Counted from the first letter of the stretch, positions 34,865-44,611 are shown. The stretch: DNA of 64,000 nucleotides from Bacilli bacterium (GCA_900767825.1 CAAGAN010000033.1:1-64000); one strand, 5' to 3'. A program made the numbers and translations. The notes: generated by a model not told the origin, from the letters alone.

Positions 34865-36132
34865 TAGATAGAGCAGTTGTTGAAGTTAGATCAGGAAATG
34901 GCGGGAATGGGGCTATTTCATTCCTAAGAGAGAAAAATCTTCCAAAGGGCGGTCCTGATGGAGGAAATGGCGGGAATGGCGGATCCATTTATTTTGTTGC
35001 CAAAAAGAATATCAATACCCTTTTAGCATATAGACATGGCAAGGCCATTATTGCTAAAGATGGCGAAAAAGGGGATAAAAAGAATAGATATGGCTTGTCT
35101 ATGCCTGATATTTATTGCGAAGTTCCCGTTGGCACTATCGTTTATCTAGAAGACGGCATGGTTCCTCTAGCTGATTTAAGCCATGATGGCGATAAGGTTT
35201 TAGCAGCCAAAGGAGGGAAAGGTGGCAGGGGTAATGCCTCTTTTAAAACTAGTAGGCTTAGGGTTCCTAGGGTTGCCGAAAATGGGCATCCAGGCGAAAC
35301 AAAACGCGTTGTCCTTGAACTAAAATTATTAGCGGATGCTGGCTTAGTTGGATTCCCTTCCGTAGGTAAATCCACTTTCTTAAATGTCGTTAGCAAGGCT
35401 AATGTCCCTACAGCCGATTATCCTTTTACTACCTTGACCCCAAATCTAGGCGTAGTTACTCTTCCTGATAAAGAAAACCAATTTATCTTAGCAGATATGC
35501 CTGGATTAATCGAAGGTGCTTCAAAAGGGAAAGGATTAGGTTTTTCTTTCCTTCGTCATATCGAAAGGTGTAGAGTTTTAGTTCATATGGTCTCGATGTC
35601 TGGGGAAAGAGATCCTTATGATGATTACTGCAAGATTAATGAAGAACTAAAAGATTATGGGGCTTCTTTGGAAAGACGTCCCCAAATTGTGGTAGCTACT
35701 AAGATGGATATGGATGGAGCAAGTGAAAGAAAAACTATATTTGACAAGAAACTGGGCTTTTCTTCCTATCCATTATCTTCTTTGACTCACGATGGGGTAA
35801 ATCCATTAATTCAAAAAATATATGAAACTATCCAGAATACCCCTGAATTCCCATTGTTTAAGAAAGAAGACAACCCTGAATTCAAATTATATGTTGCTAA
35901 AGAAGAGGAAGAACCATTTCTTATCAAACACCCAAGTGCCCATCTATTTGTCATCGAAGGCGAGAAGGTACTTAGTCAATATAATTTGATTAACCTTTCT
36001 ACTGACCAAGGCGTTGCAAAACTCCTTTCCTATCTAACTAAAATAGGAATAGATGCCGCCTTAAAAGAAAAAGGTGCAGTCGAAGGTGATACGGTTAGAA
36101 TCGGTGATTTTGAATTTGAGTATTCTGAATAA
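34858..36132 (+). CDS. obgE: Obg family GTPase (ObgE/CgtA)
   Basis: Obg is a ribosome-associated GTPase required for 50S assembly and linked to (p)ppGpp. The 424-residue protein has the glycine-rich Obg fold (GGNGGNGGSIYFV and neighbouring repeats). The G domain has GFPSVGKST near residue 165, DMPGLIEGASKGKGLGF as G3/switch, and ATKMD as G4. A C-terminal OCT domain follows from about 345. Length is normal for Gram-positives. It overlaps the glycosyltransferase gene end by 7 bases. A promoter for the ruv genes lies directly after it. Confidence 0.97.
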   Translation: MLIDRAVVEVRSGNGGNGAISFLREKNLPKGGPDGGNGGNGGSIYFVAKKNINTLLAYRHGKAIIAKDGEKGDKKNRYGLSMPDIYCEVPVGTIVYLEDGMVPLADLSHDGDKVLAAKGGKGGRGNASFKTSRLRVPRVAENGHPGETKRVVLELKLLADAGLVGFPSVGKSTFLNVVSKANVPTADYPFTTLTPNLGVVTLPDKENQFILADMPGLIEGASKGKGLGFSFLRHIERCRVLVHMVSMSGERDPYDDYCKINEELKDYGASLERRPQIVVATKMDMDGASERKTIFDKKLGFSSYPLSSLTHDGVNPLIQKIYETIQNTPEFPLFKKEDNPEFKLYVAKEEEEPFLIKHPSAHLFVIEGEKVLSQYNLINLSTDQGVAKLLSYLTKIGIDAALKEKGAVEGDTVRIGDFEFEYSE

Positions 36133-36151
36133 CACTAGTTTGCTTTAATAA

Positions 36152-36160
36152 TGTTATAAT
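36152..36160 (+). promoter_or_regulatory. Extended -10 promoter of the small peptide-ruvA-ruvB operon
   Basis: TG-T-TATAAT forms an extended -10 element, so a missing -35 is tolerable. Exactly six bases separate it from the ATG at 36167, placing the transcription start at the start codon and giving a leaderless message. Confidence 0.65.
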
Positions 36161-36166
36161 TGCCCT

Positions 36167-36259
36167 ATGGGAAAATTTGACTTTGGCAAAACTTTGATTC
36201 CACTTGTATCTACTTTAATTTGTTTTGCCATTGTCTTACTTTATTTATTGAATCTATGA
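36167..36259 (+). CDS. 30-residue single-pass membrane peptide coupled to ruvA
   Basis: The frame encodes 30 residues: a short polar start (MGKFDFGKTLIP) followed by one hydrophobic helix (LVSTLICFAIVLLYLLNL). Its TGA overlaps the ruvA ATG in ATGA, and a six-base gap separates its ATG from an extended -10 box. Those two constraints argue that it is translated and that ruvA depends on it for translation. It may be a leader peptide whose main role is to deliver ribosomes to ruvA, or a real membrane peptide. No family is recognised. Confidence 0.65.
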   Translation: MGKFDFGKTLIPLVSTLICFAIVLLYLLNL

Positions 36260-36810
36260 TCTATTCACTACTAGGAAAAATAAGCGAAATTAAGGAAAAA
36301 TTCGTCGTTATCGAAGTAAATGGAATCGGATATGAAGTATTCGTATCTAGGATTTCTGATTTTACTTTGGATAAAGAATGCAAGATATATACCCATGAGG
36401 TATTGACTCAGGATGACCATTATCTAGTTGGTTTCCTTACCAAATTAGAAAAGGAAGCCTTCTCTTCTTTAATCGAGGTAAAAGGAATTGGTCCTAAAAC
36501 GGCAATTTCAGCCTTATCTAAAACTAATCCAAATGATTTGTTTTTGGCTATTTCTAGCAATGATGTTGGCTATTTGAAAAAATTGCCTGGGATTGGCCCA
36601 AAAGCCGCAAGCCAGATCATCCTTGATTTGAAGGGCAAACTAATCGATAACGCGAAAGAAAAAGCACCTAATGCCTATGTCGAGGTTAGGGGTGCACTTA
36701 CTTCATTAGGATTCAAGAGCAAGGAAATAGATTCGATTATTGCTAAACTTCCAAAAGGACTTAGTGATGAAGAAGCGCTTCGCCAGGCATTAAAAGGATT
36801 AAGGAAATGA
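36256..36810 (+). CDS. ruvA: Holliday junction branch migration protein RuvA
   Basis: RuvA binds four-way junctions as a tetramer and recruits RuvB. The correct start is ATG 36256 (MIYSLLGKISEIKEKFVVIE), giving 184 residues; a longer frame from 36220 lies within the small upstream gene. The OB-fold N-domain, the helix-hairpin-helix motifs (VKGIGPKTAISAL; LPGIGPKAASQIILDLKGKL) and the C-terminal RuvB-binding domain (SLGFKSKEIDSIIAKLPKGL) are present. It overlaps both its neighbours by 4 bases. Confidence 0.97.
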   Translation: MIYSLLGKISEIKEKFVVIEVNGIGYEVFVSRISDFTLDKECKIYTHEVLTQDDHYLVGFLTKLEKEAFSSLIEVKGIGPKTAISALSKTNPNDLFLAISSNDVGYLKKLPGIGPKAASQIILDLKGKLIDNAKEKAPNAYVEVRGALTSLGFKSKEIDSIIAKLPKGLSDEEALRQALKGLRK

Positions 36811-37820
36811 AAGATTCAAGTAGATTACTAGATGCTAGAAAAGAAGAAGAAGACATCACTAGCGAGCTTTCCTTACGTCCAAAGACCTTAAAAGAATATA
36901 TTGGCCAAACCGAGATGAAAGATAATCTAAAAGTCTTCATGGGTGCGGCTAAAAAAAGGAAAGAAAGCCTTGACCATGTTCTTCTTTATGGTCCTCCAGG
37001 ACTAGGAAAAACTACGATGGCTTATGTCATTGCTAATGAAATGGGTGGCTCTATTAAGCTAATCAATGGCCCTAGCATCGAGCGTCCAGGCGATTTGGCT
37101 GCCATTTTAAGCGAGGTTGAACCCGGTGATATCTTATTTATTGATGAAATACATAGATTGTCTAGGGCAGTCGAAGAAGTCCTTTATGGAGCAATGGAAG
37201 ATTTTAATCTTTCGATATTAGTTAATCAAAATGGATCTAGCCATGTATTAAATATGCCTCTTCCTCCATTTACCTTAGTAGGTGCGACCACTAGGGCTGG
37301 GGATTTATCTTCTCCATTAAGGGCTAGGTTTGGGATTTCCATGAAGATAGATTTCTATAATGAAGAAGAATTGGAGCAAATAATAAAGAGGACATCGTTG
37401 GTTTTAGCAACTCCAATCGATAATAAAGCGGCTAAATTAATAGCGACTAGAAGCAGGGGAACTCCTAGAATTGCCAATAGGTTATTCAAACGTGTTCGTG
37501 ACTTTGCTAATTTCAAGGGACTAGATGAAATCGGCTTAGAATTAACTAATGAAGCTCTTGATGCCTTGAAAATAGATTCACTTGGTCTAGATGAAGTTGA
37601 TATCCGTTACCTAAATACGATTATCAAGCGTTTCCATGGTGGACCTGTTGGATTAGAGGCAATAGCAACTTCAATCGGGGAAGAGTTAACCAACCTAGAA
37701 GATGTTTATGAGCCTTATTTGTTATTAAGTGGATTAATAAATAGGACTCCAAGAGGGCGTGTTGCGACCGAAAAAGCCTATGCCCACCTTAAATTAGCCC
37801 ATCAGAATACTCTTTTTTAA
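36807..37820 (+). CDS. ruvB: Holliday junction branch migration helicase RuvB
   Basis: RuvB is the hexameric AAA+ motor of branch migration. The 337-residue protein has Walker A GPPGLGKTT (residues 62-70), Walker B ILFIDEIHRLS, sensor 1 VGATTRAGDLSSPLRARFG and a C-terminal winged helix (INRTPRGRVATEKAYAHL). Length and composition are normal. It overlaps ruvA in ATGA. The coding end is part of the left arm of a long inverted repeat. Confidence 0.98.
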   Translation: MKDSSRLLDARKEEEDITSELSLRPKTLKEYIGQTEMKDNLKVFMGAAKKRKESLDHVLLYGPPGLGKTTMAYVIANEMGGSIKLINGPSIERPGDLAAILSEVEPGDILFIDEIHRLSRAVEEVLYGAMEDFNLSILVNQNGSSHVLNMPLPPFTLVGATTRAGDLSSPLRARFGISMKIDFYNEEELEQIIKRTSLVLATPIDNKAAKLIATRSRGTPRIANRLFKRVRDFANFKGLDEIGLELTNEALDALKIDSLGLDEVDIRYLNTIIKRFHGGPVGLEAIATSIGEELTNLEDVYEPYLLLSGLINRTPRGRVATEKAYAHLKLAHQNTLF

Positions 37821-37873
37821 GGTTTTGGAATATATTTTATTGCTTGAAATTCCACTAAAGAGTATTCTTTAAT
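37804..37873 (+). terminator. Long inverted repeat spanning the ruvB stop codon
   Basis: AGAATACTCTTT (37804-37815) pairs over 12 bases with AAAGAGTATTCT (37857-37868). An inner GGAAT/ATTCC stem shortens the loop. A T-rich stretch follows. The left arm lies in the last ruvB codons, so translation to the stop would melt it. It probably terminates the ruv operon. Confidence 0.65.
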
Positions 37874-37882
37874 ACGGCACAG

Positions 37883-37911
37883 TGAATTATTGATGAATTA
37901 TTTATAATTCA
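37883..37911 (+). promoter_or_regulatory. Inverted repeat containing a TATAAT upstream of secDF
   Basis: TGAATTAT (37883-37890) and ATAATTCA (37904-37911) form an 8-bp inverted repeat. TATAAT (37903-37908) overlaps the right arm and is a plausible -10 box for secDF, though no good -35 was found. Confidence 0.35.
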
Positions 37912-37944
37912 GTGAAGACTAGAGTAAAAACAAGAGGAGAAAAT

Positions 37945-40764
37945 ATGCGTAGATATATATCTTACATTGCCATGTGTGCGACTCTATTAATCGGAATCGG
38001 AGCTTCCGTTTCCCCATTAATGAAAACGATGAATAGTGATTTAGCATACGCGGATGGCAAAACGCTTTATTTCAAGGCTAGCCATTATGAAGAAAATAGC
38101 GTTAATGGCAATTACCAAGATTTCTTGGCTGCCGAAGACATCAATGCTTCTGGACAACCAGTAATCAATGATTTGGCAAATACAGTCAAGGCTAGGCTTG
38201 ATAATTGGGGAATGAGCGAATATGAAGTCAAGGTACAAGGCTATGACACGATTGCCGTTTCGCTTCGTACAACTTCAAATTCAGAAACCCAATATACTTA
38301 TCTAGAGCAATATCTTTCTTTCTCTGGCGGAGATTATGAATTAGATGCTTCCGATACAACTCATGATGGTTATACTGACTCTGACTTATTAAAGACCATT
38401 ATCGATGATCAAACCGCGACTATTGAAAATATTGACATGGGTTCTTATAAAGTCCCAGTAGTAGTTGTCCCGTTAAAAACTGGCGATGATTATAAAGAAG
38501 CCTTCACTAACTTACTAAAATATTGTAATGACAATACAAAAGCTGCCGAAACCGATTCCAGTGGAAACGAGACTAGTGCAGCCCAAAATACCTTATTAGT
38601 TGTCTGGGCCAATAGAAAAGAAGATGATACCTACGACAAAGCCGATAAGGATGTTAACGTCAAAAATAGAATCCTAACAGTTGAAGCTACAACTAATGAT
38701 AATGCCGTCTGGTATCAATCTAGCGATACCGATAAGGAAACTCCATATCTACAATTAATTCCAACTAGCGAAGCAATTTCTAGCGATGGAAATTATAATC
38801 CAAGCAAGACAAAAGAAGCCTATGAAGCTGCTGTCTTCCTCCGTAATATGTTCAATGCCTCTAATTTAGGTGATTATAGGCTTACATTCACTTATTCTGA
38901 AAAAGCCAATGCAACGGTAGAAAACTTAATTAGCGTTGGTGATTATGCTATCTCTCCAGCCTTAAGCAAGACTCTTATTTCTACTATGATTGTATTTGTC
39001 TTCCTTTGCATTTTATTAGTATTATTCGACAGAATCTTCGCTTTGGCTGAGATTACTTCCATTGCCTTATCTAGCTTTGGGGCATTTGGATTGTTCGTTG
39101 CCTTTGGTAGTCAATTCAATATTGCTGCCTTATTGGGAATTATGGCTACTGGTTTAGTTGCCTTGTTTGGTGCCCTTATATATTCTTCTAGATTAAAAGA
39201 TGAAATATATAAAGGAAGAACATTAAAGAAAGCCAGCCAAGAAGCTGCTAAAAAATCAGTACTTCCTGTTATCGATGCTGGTGTTGTCTCTATTATATTA
39301 GGCACATTTGTATATCTATTCGCCGGTGATTTGGCTTCCAAGTTTGGCGTTATGCTAGTTGGTGGCGGATTGATCGCTACCTTAGTTAACCTAGTCTTCT
39401 TAAGATTAGCCGGCTGGCTATTATGCACTGATAATTCAATGCAATCTAGCTTTGTTAAACAACTCAATATCAATGGCGAGAAGATCCCTGATTTAGTAAA
39501 AGAAGAAAAGCAAACCTATTTCGGTCCATATCAAGACAAGGATTTCTCCAAAGGAAAGCTTTGGGTAGGAATCGTTACTAGCTTATTTGTCTTAGCTGGC
39601 ATTGGAACAATGATAGGGTTTGGCGTCAAGAACGGCGATGTCTATAATGATGCTGCCTATAAGCAAAGCCAAACCGTCCTTAGGATTGATGTAAGAAGTG
39701 AAAAGAGCGAATATATCACTGTTTCTAGTCTATCTGACGTAGCCCACTTATTTGGAAAAGATGCTACTGGAGATTCATATTTGCTTGATTCCATCAAGAT
39801 TGATGACAAGACTTTGATTGATTATGTATCTAATCCAAATGAAGATATAAAATTATCCGAAACCCCAAAAGCAATATATGAAACTGCCGATGCTGGTACT
39901 GGTAAGACTTACTATTGGTTCTATTATGAAATCAAGCTCAACACTTATCTTCCGTTAACTGAAGACAATGGTGGAGATAAGATGTATAGCATCTCTACTC
40001 TAGATGCCTCAAATACCTGGTCAGCCCCAACTAGTTTAGGATTAAACGATGCAATCACTAATTTCATCGAAAATAGATATGTCAGGGAAACTGCCGATTA
40101 TATCTCCTATTTTGCAACTGTTACCCCTGAAATTGGCCAACCATATTTAGGAAGTGTTGCTCTTGGAGTTGGAATCGGAATATTGATTAGTGTTGTCTAT
40201 CTAGTTCTTAGATACGGCATTTCTAGAGCCTTATCAATGGGAATAGTAGTAACTGCTTCTAGCTATATTGCCGTTGCCTTCTTCGTAATTGCTAGAATTT
40301 CTACTTCCCCAGTAGTTGCCCTTGGTTCAGTTGGAGTTGCTCTAGTTGGCTTCTTATTTGCCTTATTCATTGCAACTTATGAAAAGGAATTAGTTGCCTC
40401 TACACACGCTAAAGAAAGAGGAACTGTTGAATTTAAGCTTGATGTTGTTAAGAAATCTACATCAAGACAAGCTGGTATCCTTATCATCTTTGCCTTGCTA
40501 GCTGCTTATGTTGGCATTGTCTATTTCGCCTTTGGGCCAATTTACTTCATGTCACCATATTTAAGCTTCATATTAGGATTAGCATTTGCTCTAGCTACTA
40601 CCTTGACCTTATATCCATTCTTATATTCTTGCTTCGTCAAGATGTTCTCTCATATCAAATTCAAGCCACTTAAGAAGAAAAAGAAGAATGTCGGTGGCCA
40701 ATTAATGAAAAAGAAGAAATCTGCCGAGCCTGAAGAAGCTATCTTTATCGGTATCAATGACTAA
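37945..40764 (+). CDS. secDF: SecDF fusion, protein translocation accessory subunit
   Basis: SecDF uses the proton motive force to pull secreted proteins outward from SecYEG. GAGGAGA precedes the ATG at 37945, giving 939 residues; an upstream GTG in frame has no ribosome binding site. One N-terminal membrane helix, a large external domain (residues about 30-340) and a five-helix bundle (TLISTMIVFVFLCILLVLF onward) form the SecD half. A second external domain and a second helical bundle (SVALGVGIGILISVVYLVL onward) form the SecF half. The C-terminal tail is strongly basic. The sequence is divergent from Bacillus SecDF and larger. recJ starts on its last stop base. It should support export of the many lipoproteins encoded nearby. 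Confidence 0.88.
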   Translation: MRRYISYIAMCATLLIGIGASVSPLMKTMNSDLAYADGKTLYFKASHYEENSVNGNYQDFLAAEDINASGQPVINDLANTVKARLDNWGMSEYEVKVQGYDTIAVSLRTTSNSETQYTYLEQYLSFSGGDYELDASDTTHDGYTDSDLLKTIIDDQTATIENIDMGSYKVPVVVVPLKTGDDYKEAFTNLLKYCNDNTKAAETDSSGNETSAAQNTLLVVWANRKEDDTYDKADKDVNVKNRILTVEATTNDNAVWYQSSDTDKETPYLQLIPTSEAISSDGNYNPSKTKEAYEAAVFLRNMFNASNLGDYRLTFTYSEKANATVENLISVGDYAISPALSKTLISTMIVFVFLCILLVLFDRIFALAEITSIALSSFGAFGLFVAFGSQFNIAALLGIMATGLVALFGALIYSSRLKDEIYKGRTLKKASQEAAKKSVLPVIDAGVVSIILGTFVYLFAGDLASKFGVMLVGGGLIATLVNLVFLRLAGWLLCTDNSMQSSFVKQLNINGEKIPDLVKEEKQTYFGPYQDKDFSKGKLWVGIVTSLFVLAGIGTMIGFGVKNGDVYNDAAYKQSQTVLRIDVRSEKSEYITVSSLSDVAHLFGKDATGDSYLLDSIKIDDKTLIDYVSNPNEDIKLSETPKAIYETADAGTGKTYYWFYYEIKLNTYLPLTEDNGGDKMYSISTLDASNTWSAPTSLGLNDAITNFIENRYVRETADYISYFATVTPEIGQPYLGSVALGVGIGILISVVYLVLRYGISRALSMGIVVTASSYIAVAFFVIARISTSPVVALGSVGVALVGFLFALFIATYEKELVASTHAKERGTVEFKLDVVKKSTSRQAGILIIFALLAAYVGIVYFAFGPIYFMSPYLSFILGLAFALATTLTLYPFLYSCFVKMFSHIKFKPLKKKKKNVGGQLMKKKKSAEPEEAIFIGIND

Positions 40765-42305
40765 TGGATACTTTTCTAGAGAAAATAAAAAAATATTATA
40801 ATCTTGATGAAGAAGGTTTTAGCAAGCTGATTGCTAAGCCTTCTTTTGCTAATATTCCTTTAATTAATGACCATCCTGGCGTGATTAAGGCCAAGGAAAG
40901 GATAGAAAAAGCCATCAAAGATAATGAAAAGGTAATCATCTATGGCGATTATGATTGCGACGGCATCATGTCGACTTCGATAATCTATTATTCCTTGCTT
41001 AAATTAAATAAGCATGTATCTTTCTTTATACCTTCTAGGTTCAAGGATGGATATGGATTGAATCTAGAGAATGCCAAAAAGATAGCTAAAGCAGGTTATT
41101 CCTTATTAATATGCGTCGATAACGGGGTCAATTGCTTCGAAGCCATTTCCTATTTAAAGGAAAACGGTATCGATACATTGATAATCGACCATCATGAAAT
41201 AGGAGGATCCTTACCTGAAGCTATATCCATTATCCATGACGATTTACTAGATTATGGGGAATATAATGTCTCGGCTGGTTATCTTTCTTTCTTATTCTCG
41301 ATTTGTTTATTGGGAAAAGTCGATCCATATCTCTTGGTTTTAGGCGCTATATCGATAATTTCTGATACGATGCCGATGAAATCCTATAATAGGGAAATAG
41401 TAGCCCTGGCATTATCTTTAATAAATAAGAATAGATATCCGACCATATTCAATTTGACTAATGCAACCTATATTGACGAAAAGGTACTAGGAATGGAAAT
41501 AGTTCCATCAATTAATGCAGTAGGTAGGATTGATACCGGATATGATGCGAATAAATTAGTCCATTATTTTGCGACTGATTGCAAAGATTTGAAGCAATCT
41601 TCCTTATTGGCCCTTGAATATAATAAGAATAGGAAAGAGATAACCAAGGCAGCTTTAGCTGAAATCGATATCGATAAAAATAAATCTAGTGTCTGCATCT
41701 CTACTAGCCTTGGGGAGGGCCTAAATGGTTTATTGGCATCTAGAATTGTTGTAGAAGAAAATAAGCCAGTTGCCATCTTTTCTTCTTCCTATAAAGATAA
41801 AGATATTTTAGCAGGCTCGCTTAGAAGTAAGCCTGGCCTTAATCTAATTGATTTCTTCTCTAGTCTAGGTGAACTGCCTATTAGAAAAGGCGGACATTCT
41901 TTTGCAGCAGGGGTAGCTATTAAAAAAGAAGATTATGAATTATTTAGGGAAAAGCTTGAAGAATACGCCTCTAGTCATCCTTTTACAGAGCCAAAAAAAG
42001 AAGAAATCAGCATCTGTTTAAACGATATATCCATGGAAAATTATAAAATCCTAAGGAAATTCGCTCCTTTTGGCCATGATTATGAAGAACCAACATTTGT
42101 TATAGAAAACGTCCCGACTTCGGCTTTAAAATTCAATAGATTAGGTTATCTAACCTTTAAAATAAGCCCAAATTCGGAGGTTTTCTCCTTTTCTATAAAA
42201 GATGATGTCTTAAATAAATCTAATCTAGATATGGAAGGCAAATTCCGTCTAAACGAATTTAGAGGCTCTTTCAAGATACAATTTGCCTGTAATGAAAAGA
42301 AATAA
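40764..42305 (+). CDS. recJ: Single-stranded-DNA exonuclease RecJ, short form
   Basis: RecJ is a 5'-3' ssDNA exonuclease of the DHH phosphoesterase superfamily acting in recombination and repair. Motif I YGDYDCDGIMSTS, motif III DHHEI and downstream conserved Asp (ISDTMPM) are present. A DHHA1 domain includes RKGGHSFAAGVAI, and a C-terminal OB fold follows. At 513 residues it lacks the extra C-terminal domain of the roughly 780-residue Bacillus enzyme. The start overlaps the secDF stop by one base (TAATG). Confidence 0.93.
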   Translation: MDTFLEKIKKYYNLDEEGFSKLIAKPSFANIPLINDHPGVIKAKERIEKAIKDNEKVIIYGDYDCDGIMSTSIIYYSLLKLNKHVSFFIPSRFKDGYGLNLENAKKIAKAGYSLLICVDNGVNCFEAISYLKENGIDTLIIDHHEIGGSLPEAISIIHDDLLDYGEYNVSAGYLSFLFSICLLGKVDPYLLVLGAISIISDTMPMKSYNREIVALALSLINKNRYPTIFNLTNATYIDEKVLGMEIVPSINAVGRIDTGYDANKLVHYFATDCKDLKQSSLLALEYNKNRKEITKAALAEIDIDKNKSSVCISTSLGEGLNGLLASRIVVEENKPVAIFSSSYKDKDILAGSLRSKPGLNLIDFFSSLGELPIRKGGHSFAAGVAIKKEDYELFREKLEEYASSHPFTEPKKEEISICLNDISMENYKILRKFAPFGHDYEEPTFVIENVPTSALKFNRLGYLTFKISPNSEVFSFSIKDDVLNKSNLDMEGKFRLNEFRGSFKIQFACNEKK

Positions 42306-42329
42306 TATATATTATTTTTAGTTTTAGCC

Positions 42330-42335
42330 TATACT
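42330..42335 (+). promoter_or_regulatory. -10 box upstream of rel
   Basis: TATACT ends eight bases before the ATG at 42344. No Shine-Dalgarno is seen in the short gap, except AGAAGGG which is too close to the ATG for normal use. The -35 region is poor. Confidence 0.4.
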
Positions 42336-42343
42336 AGAAGGGT

Positions 42344-44572
42344 ATGGAAAATCTAGCAGAGCAAAAAACAACATTACCTCCAAATGGAGGATACCCAATG
42401 CATACCTTCGAGGATCTTAAGGCCTTGTATTATGTCTATATCAGCAATCCTAACGATAGGAAGATGATTGAAGACGCCTATTTATTTGCCAAAGCCAAGC
42501 ATGAAGGGCAATTTAGGAAATCAGGTGAACCTTATATCCACCATCCAATCGAAGTTGCCTATATTTTAGCATCCCTCCAATCTGGGCCTGCCACAATTGC
42601 CTCTGGACTTCTCCATGATGTAGTGGAAGATACAGATGCAACAATCGAAGACATCGAGAAGATGTTTGGGGAAGATGTTGCAAAGATTGTAGATTCCCTT
42701 ACTAAGATCCAAAGGATGAAATTATCCAAGATGACGGCGGAGGATTTTGAAGCCGAGGATCATCGAAAGATATTTTTAGGCATGGCCAGAGATGTCAGGG
42801 TCATCATTGTTAAACTTGCTGATAGACTTCATAACCTTAGGACCTTGGATTCTCTTTCCCCTGAAAGACAAAAAGCTCTTGCTAAGGAAACAATTGAAGT
42901 ATTTACCCCGATTGCCCATAGGTTAGGTATCTATTCCGTCCAAAGCGAGATGGAAGATTTGTCATTAAAATATCTAGAAAGGGATAAATATAATTCCATT
43001 TTAAAGCTAGTTAACGACAAATACGAAAATAGAAGGCACTCCCTTGAATTACTAAAGAAAAGGATTGCCGATATTTTGCTTGAACATAATCTTCCTTGCA
43101 AAATGGAATCTAGGGTTAAATCCATCTATTCCATTTACCGTAAGATGTATCAAAAAGGCCATAGCTTCGATGAAATTTATGATGTCTTGGCTATTAGAGT
43201 CATCACGAAGACAGTTATTAACTGTTATGAAATATTAGGTATTATCCATTCTACATATAAGCCAATTCCTGGCAGATTTAAGGATTATATTGCCATGCCG
43301 AAGCCGAATATGTATCAATCATTACATACTTCGATTGTTTCTGGCGATGGACAGATATATGAAATCCAAATAAGAACCGAAGAGATGGATCAAGTTGCCG
43401 AAAGTGGTGTTGCGGCCCACTGGAAATATAAAGAAGGTGGCCATTACAATGCGAAGGATGAACAAAAAGAAATCGAGGAGCAACTCCATTGGTTTAGGGA
43501 CTTTGTCTCTCTTTCAGGGGAACAAGATGGTACCGCTAGCGAATATATGGCTTCTCTTTCAAATGATATATTTGGGGCAAATGTCTATGTATTTACTCCT
43601 TTAGGTAAAGTTATTGATTTGCCTGCCGGGGCGACTACTTTGGATTTTGCCTATAAAATCCATACAAAAGTTGGCGACAGTGCGATTGGGGCGGTAGTAA
43701 ATGGGGTCCTTGTACCTCTAAATACTGTCTTAAAAACTGGCGACGTCTGTGAGATTAGGACATCAAAGACTTCTTCCGGTCCTAATAATTCCTGGCTAGA
43801 AATTGCTAAGACGGCCTCTGCTAAAGCCCATATCAAGAAGGCGCTTCAGAAAAAAGATGCCGCCATCATGAAAGAAGAGAAAGTCAGGATTGGTAGGATT
43901 TCCTTACTCGATTCTTTTAAGTCGCAAGGATTCAATGAAGAAGAGACACTAAAATTAATAGATAATGATAAGCTCCGCAATGAATACCATTTCGATAATC
44001 TAGATGATTTGTTTGTCATGGTCTCCCAAAAAAATCCAGCCCCTGGGACAATTTTGTCTTTCCTCCATATAAGAAAGAAACCTGGATTTGAATTCAAGAA
44101 GAAAAAAGACAATGCCAATGATAATTCTTCTCCAGTCAATGTACCTGGCGGAAGTAGCGGTCTTGCCATATCTTTAGGCAAGTGCTGTACTCCAATTCCA
44201 GGAGATGATATTGTTGGCTATATCACCAAAGGAAAAGGAATTACTATCCACCGTAAGTCTTGCCCAAATATTGCAAACGAGCAAAAACGATTAATAGATG
44301 TATATTGGAAGGAAGACTTAGGAATATCTAGATATCCCGTAGATATCGAGGTTTATTCTAATGATAGACCTGGACTATTAAATGATATACTGCAGGTAAT
44401 GGCCTCTAAAGGAGTTGGTGTCACCGATTTAAAGGCCCACTTGATACAAGAAACACTAAATGACGTCGTTTCGATGACTATCACTGTTAGCGATGCTAAG
44501 GTATTAAGCGATTGCTTTGCCTTGCTTCTAGGCATCAAGGGCGTCTACTCTGTAGAAAGAGTGATTCATTGA
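42344..44572 (+). CDS. rel: Bifunctional (p)ppGpp synthetase/hydrolase (Rel/RelA-SpoT)
   Basis: The enzyme makes and degrades the alarmone (p)ppGpp in response to amino acid starvation. The 742-residue length is typical of long RSH proteins. The HD hydrolase domain has HHPIEVAYILASL and LLHDVVEDTDAT. The synthetase domain has RVKSIYSIYRKMYQKG and GRFKDYIAMPKPNMYQSLHTS. TGS (VFTPLGKVIDLPAGATTLDFAY), a zinc-finger-like region (LGKCCTPIPGDDIVGYIT) and ACT (NDRPGLLNDILQVMASKG) domains follow. Both catalytic halves look intact. Confidence 0.97.
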   Translation: MENLAEQKTTLPPNGGYPMHTFEDLKALYYVYISNPNDRKMIEDAYLFAKAKHEGQFRKSGEPYIHHPIEVAYILASLQSGPATIASGLLHDVVEDTDATIEDIEKMFGEDVAKIVDSLTKIQRMKLSKMTAEDFEAEDHRKIFLGMARDVRVIIVKLADRLHNLRTLDSLSPERQKALAKETIEVFTPIAHRLGIYSVQSEMEDLSLKYLERDKYNSILKLVNDKYENRRHSLELLKKRIADILLEHNLPCKMESRVKSIYSIYRKMYQKGHSFDEIYDVLAIRVITKTVINCYEILGIIHSTYKPIPGRFKDYIAMPKPNMYQSLHTSIVSGDGQIYEIQIRTEEMDQVAESGVAAHWKYKEGGHYNAKDEQKEIEEQLHWFRDFVSLSGEQDGTASEYMASLSNDIFGANVYVFTPLGKVIDLPAGATTLDFAYKIHTKVGDSAIGAVVNGVLVPLNTVLKTGDVCEIRTSKTSSGPNNSWLEIAKTASAKAHIKKALQKKDAAIMKEEKVRIGRISLLDSFKSQGFNEEETLKLIDNDKLRNEYHFDNLDDLFVMVSQKNPAPGTILSFLHIRKKPGFEFKKKKDNANDNSSPVNVPGGSSGLAISLGKCCTPIPGDDIVGYITKGKGITIHRKSCPNIANEQKRLIDVYWKEDLGISRYPVDIEVYSNDRPGLLNDILQVMASKGVGVTDLKAHLIQETLNDVVSMTITVSDAKVLSDCFALLLGIKGVYSVERVIH

Positions 44573-44582
44573 TTAGTTGTAA

Positions 44583-44611
44583 TTGTTAACTCTCCTAAGG
44601 AAGTCTATAAT
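44583..44611 (+). promoter_or_regulatory. Promoter of hisS-aspS
   Basis: TTGTTA (44583-44588), a 17-base spacer and a perfect TATAAT (44606-44611). The leader is about 22 bases with AAAGGA, too short for a T-box, unlike valS. Confidence 0.85.
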
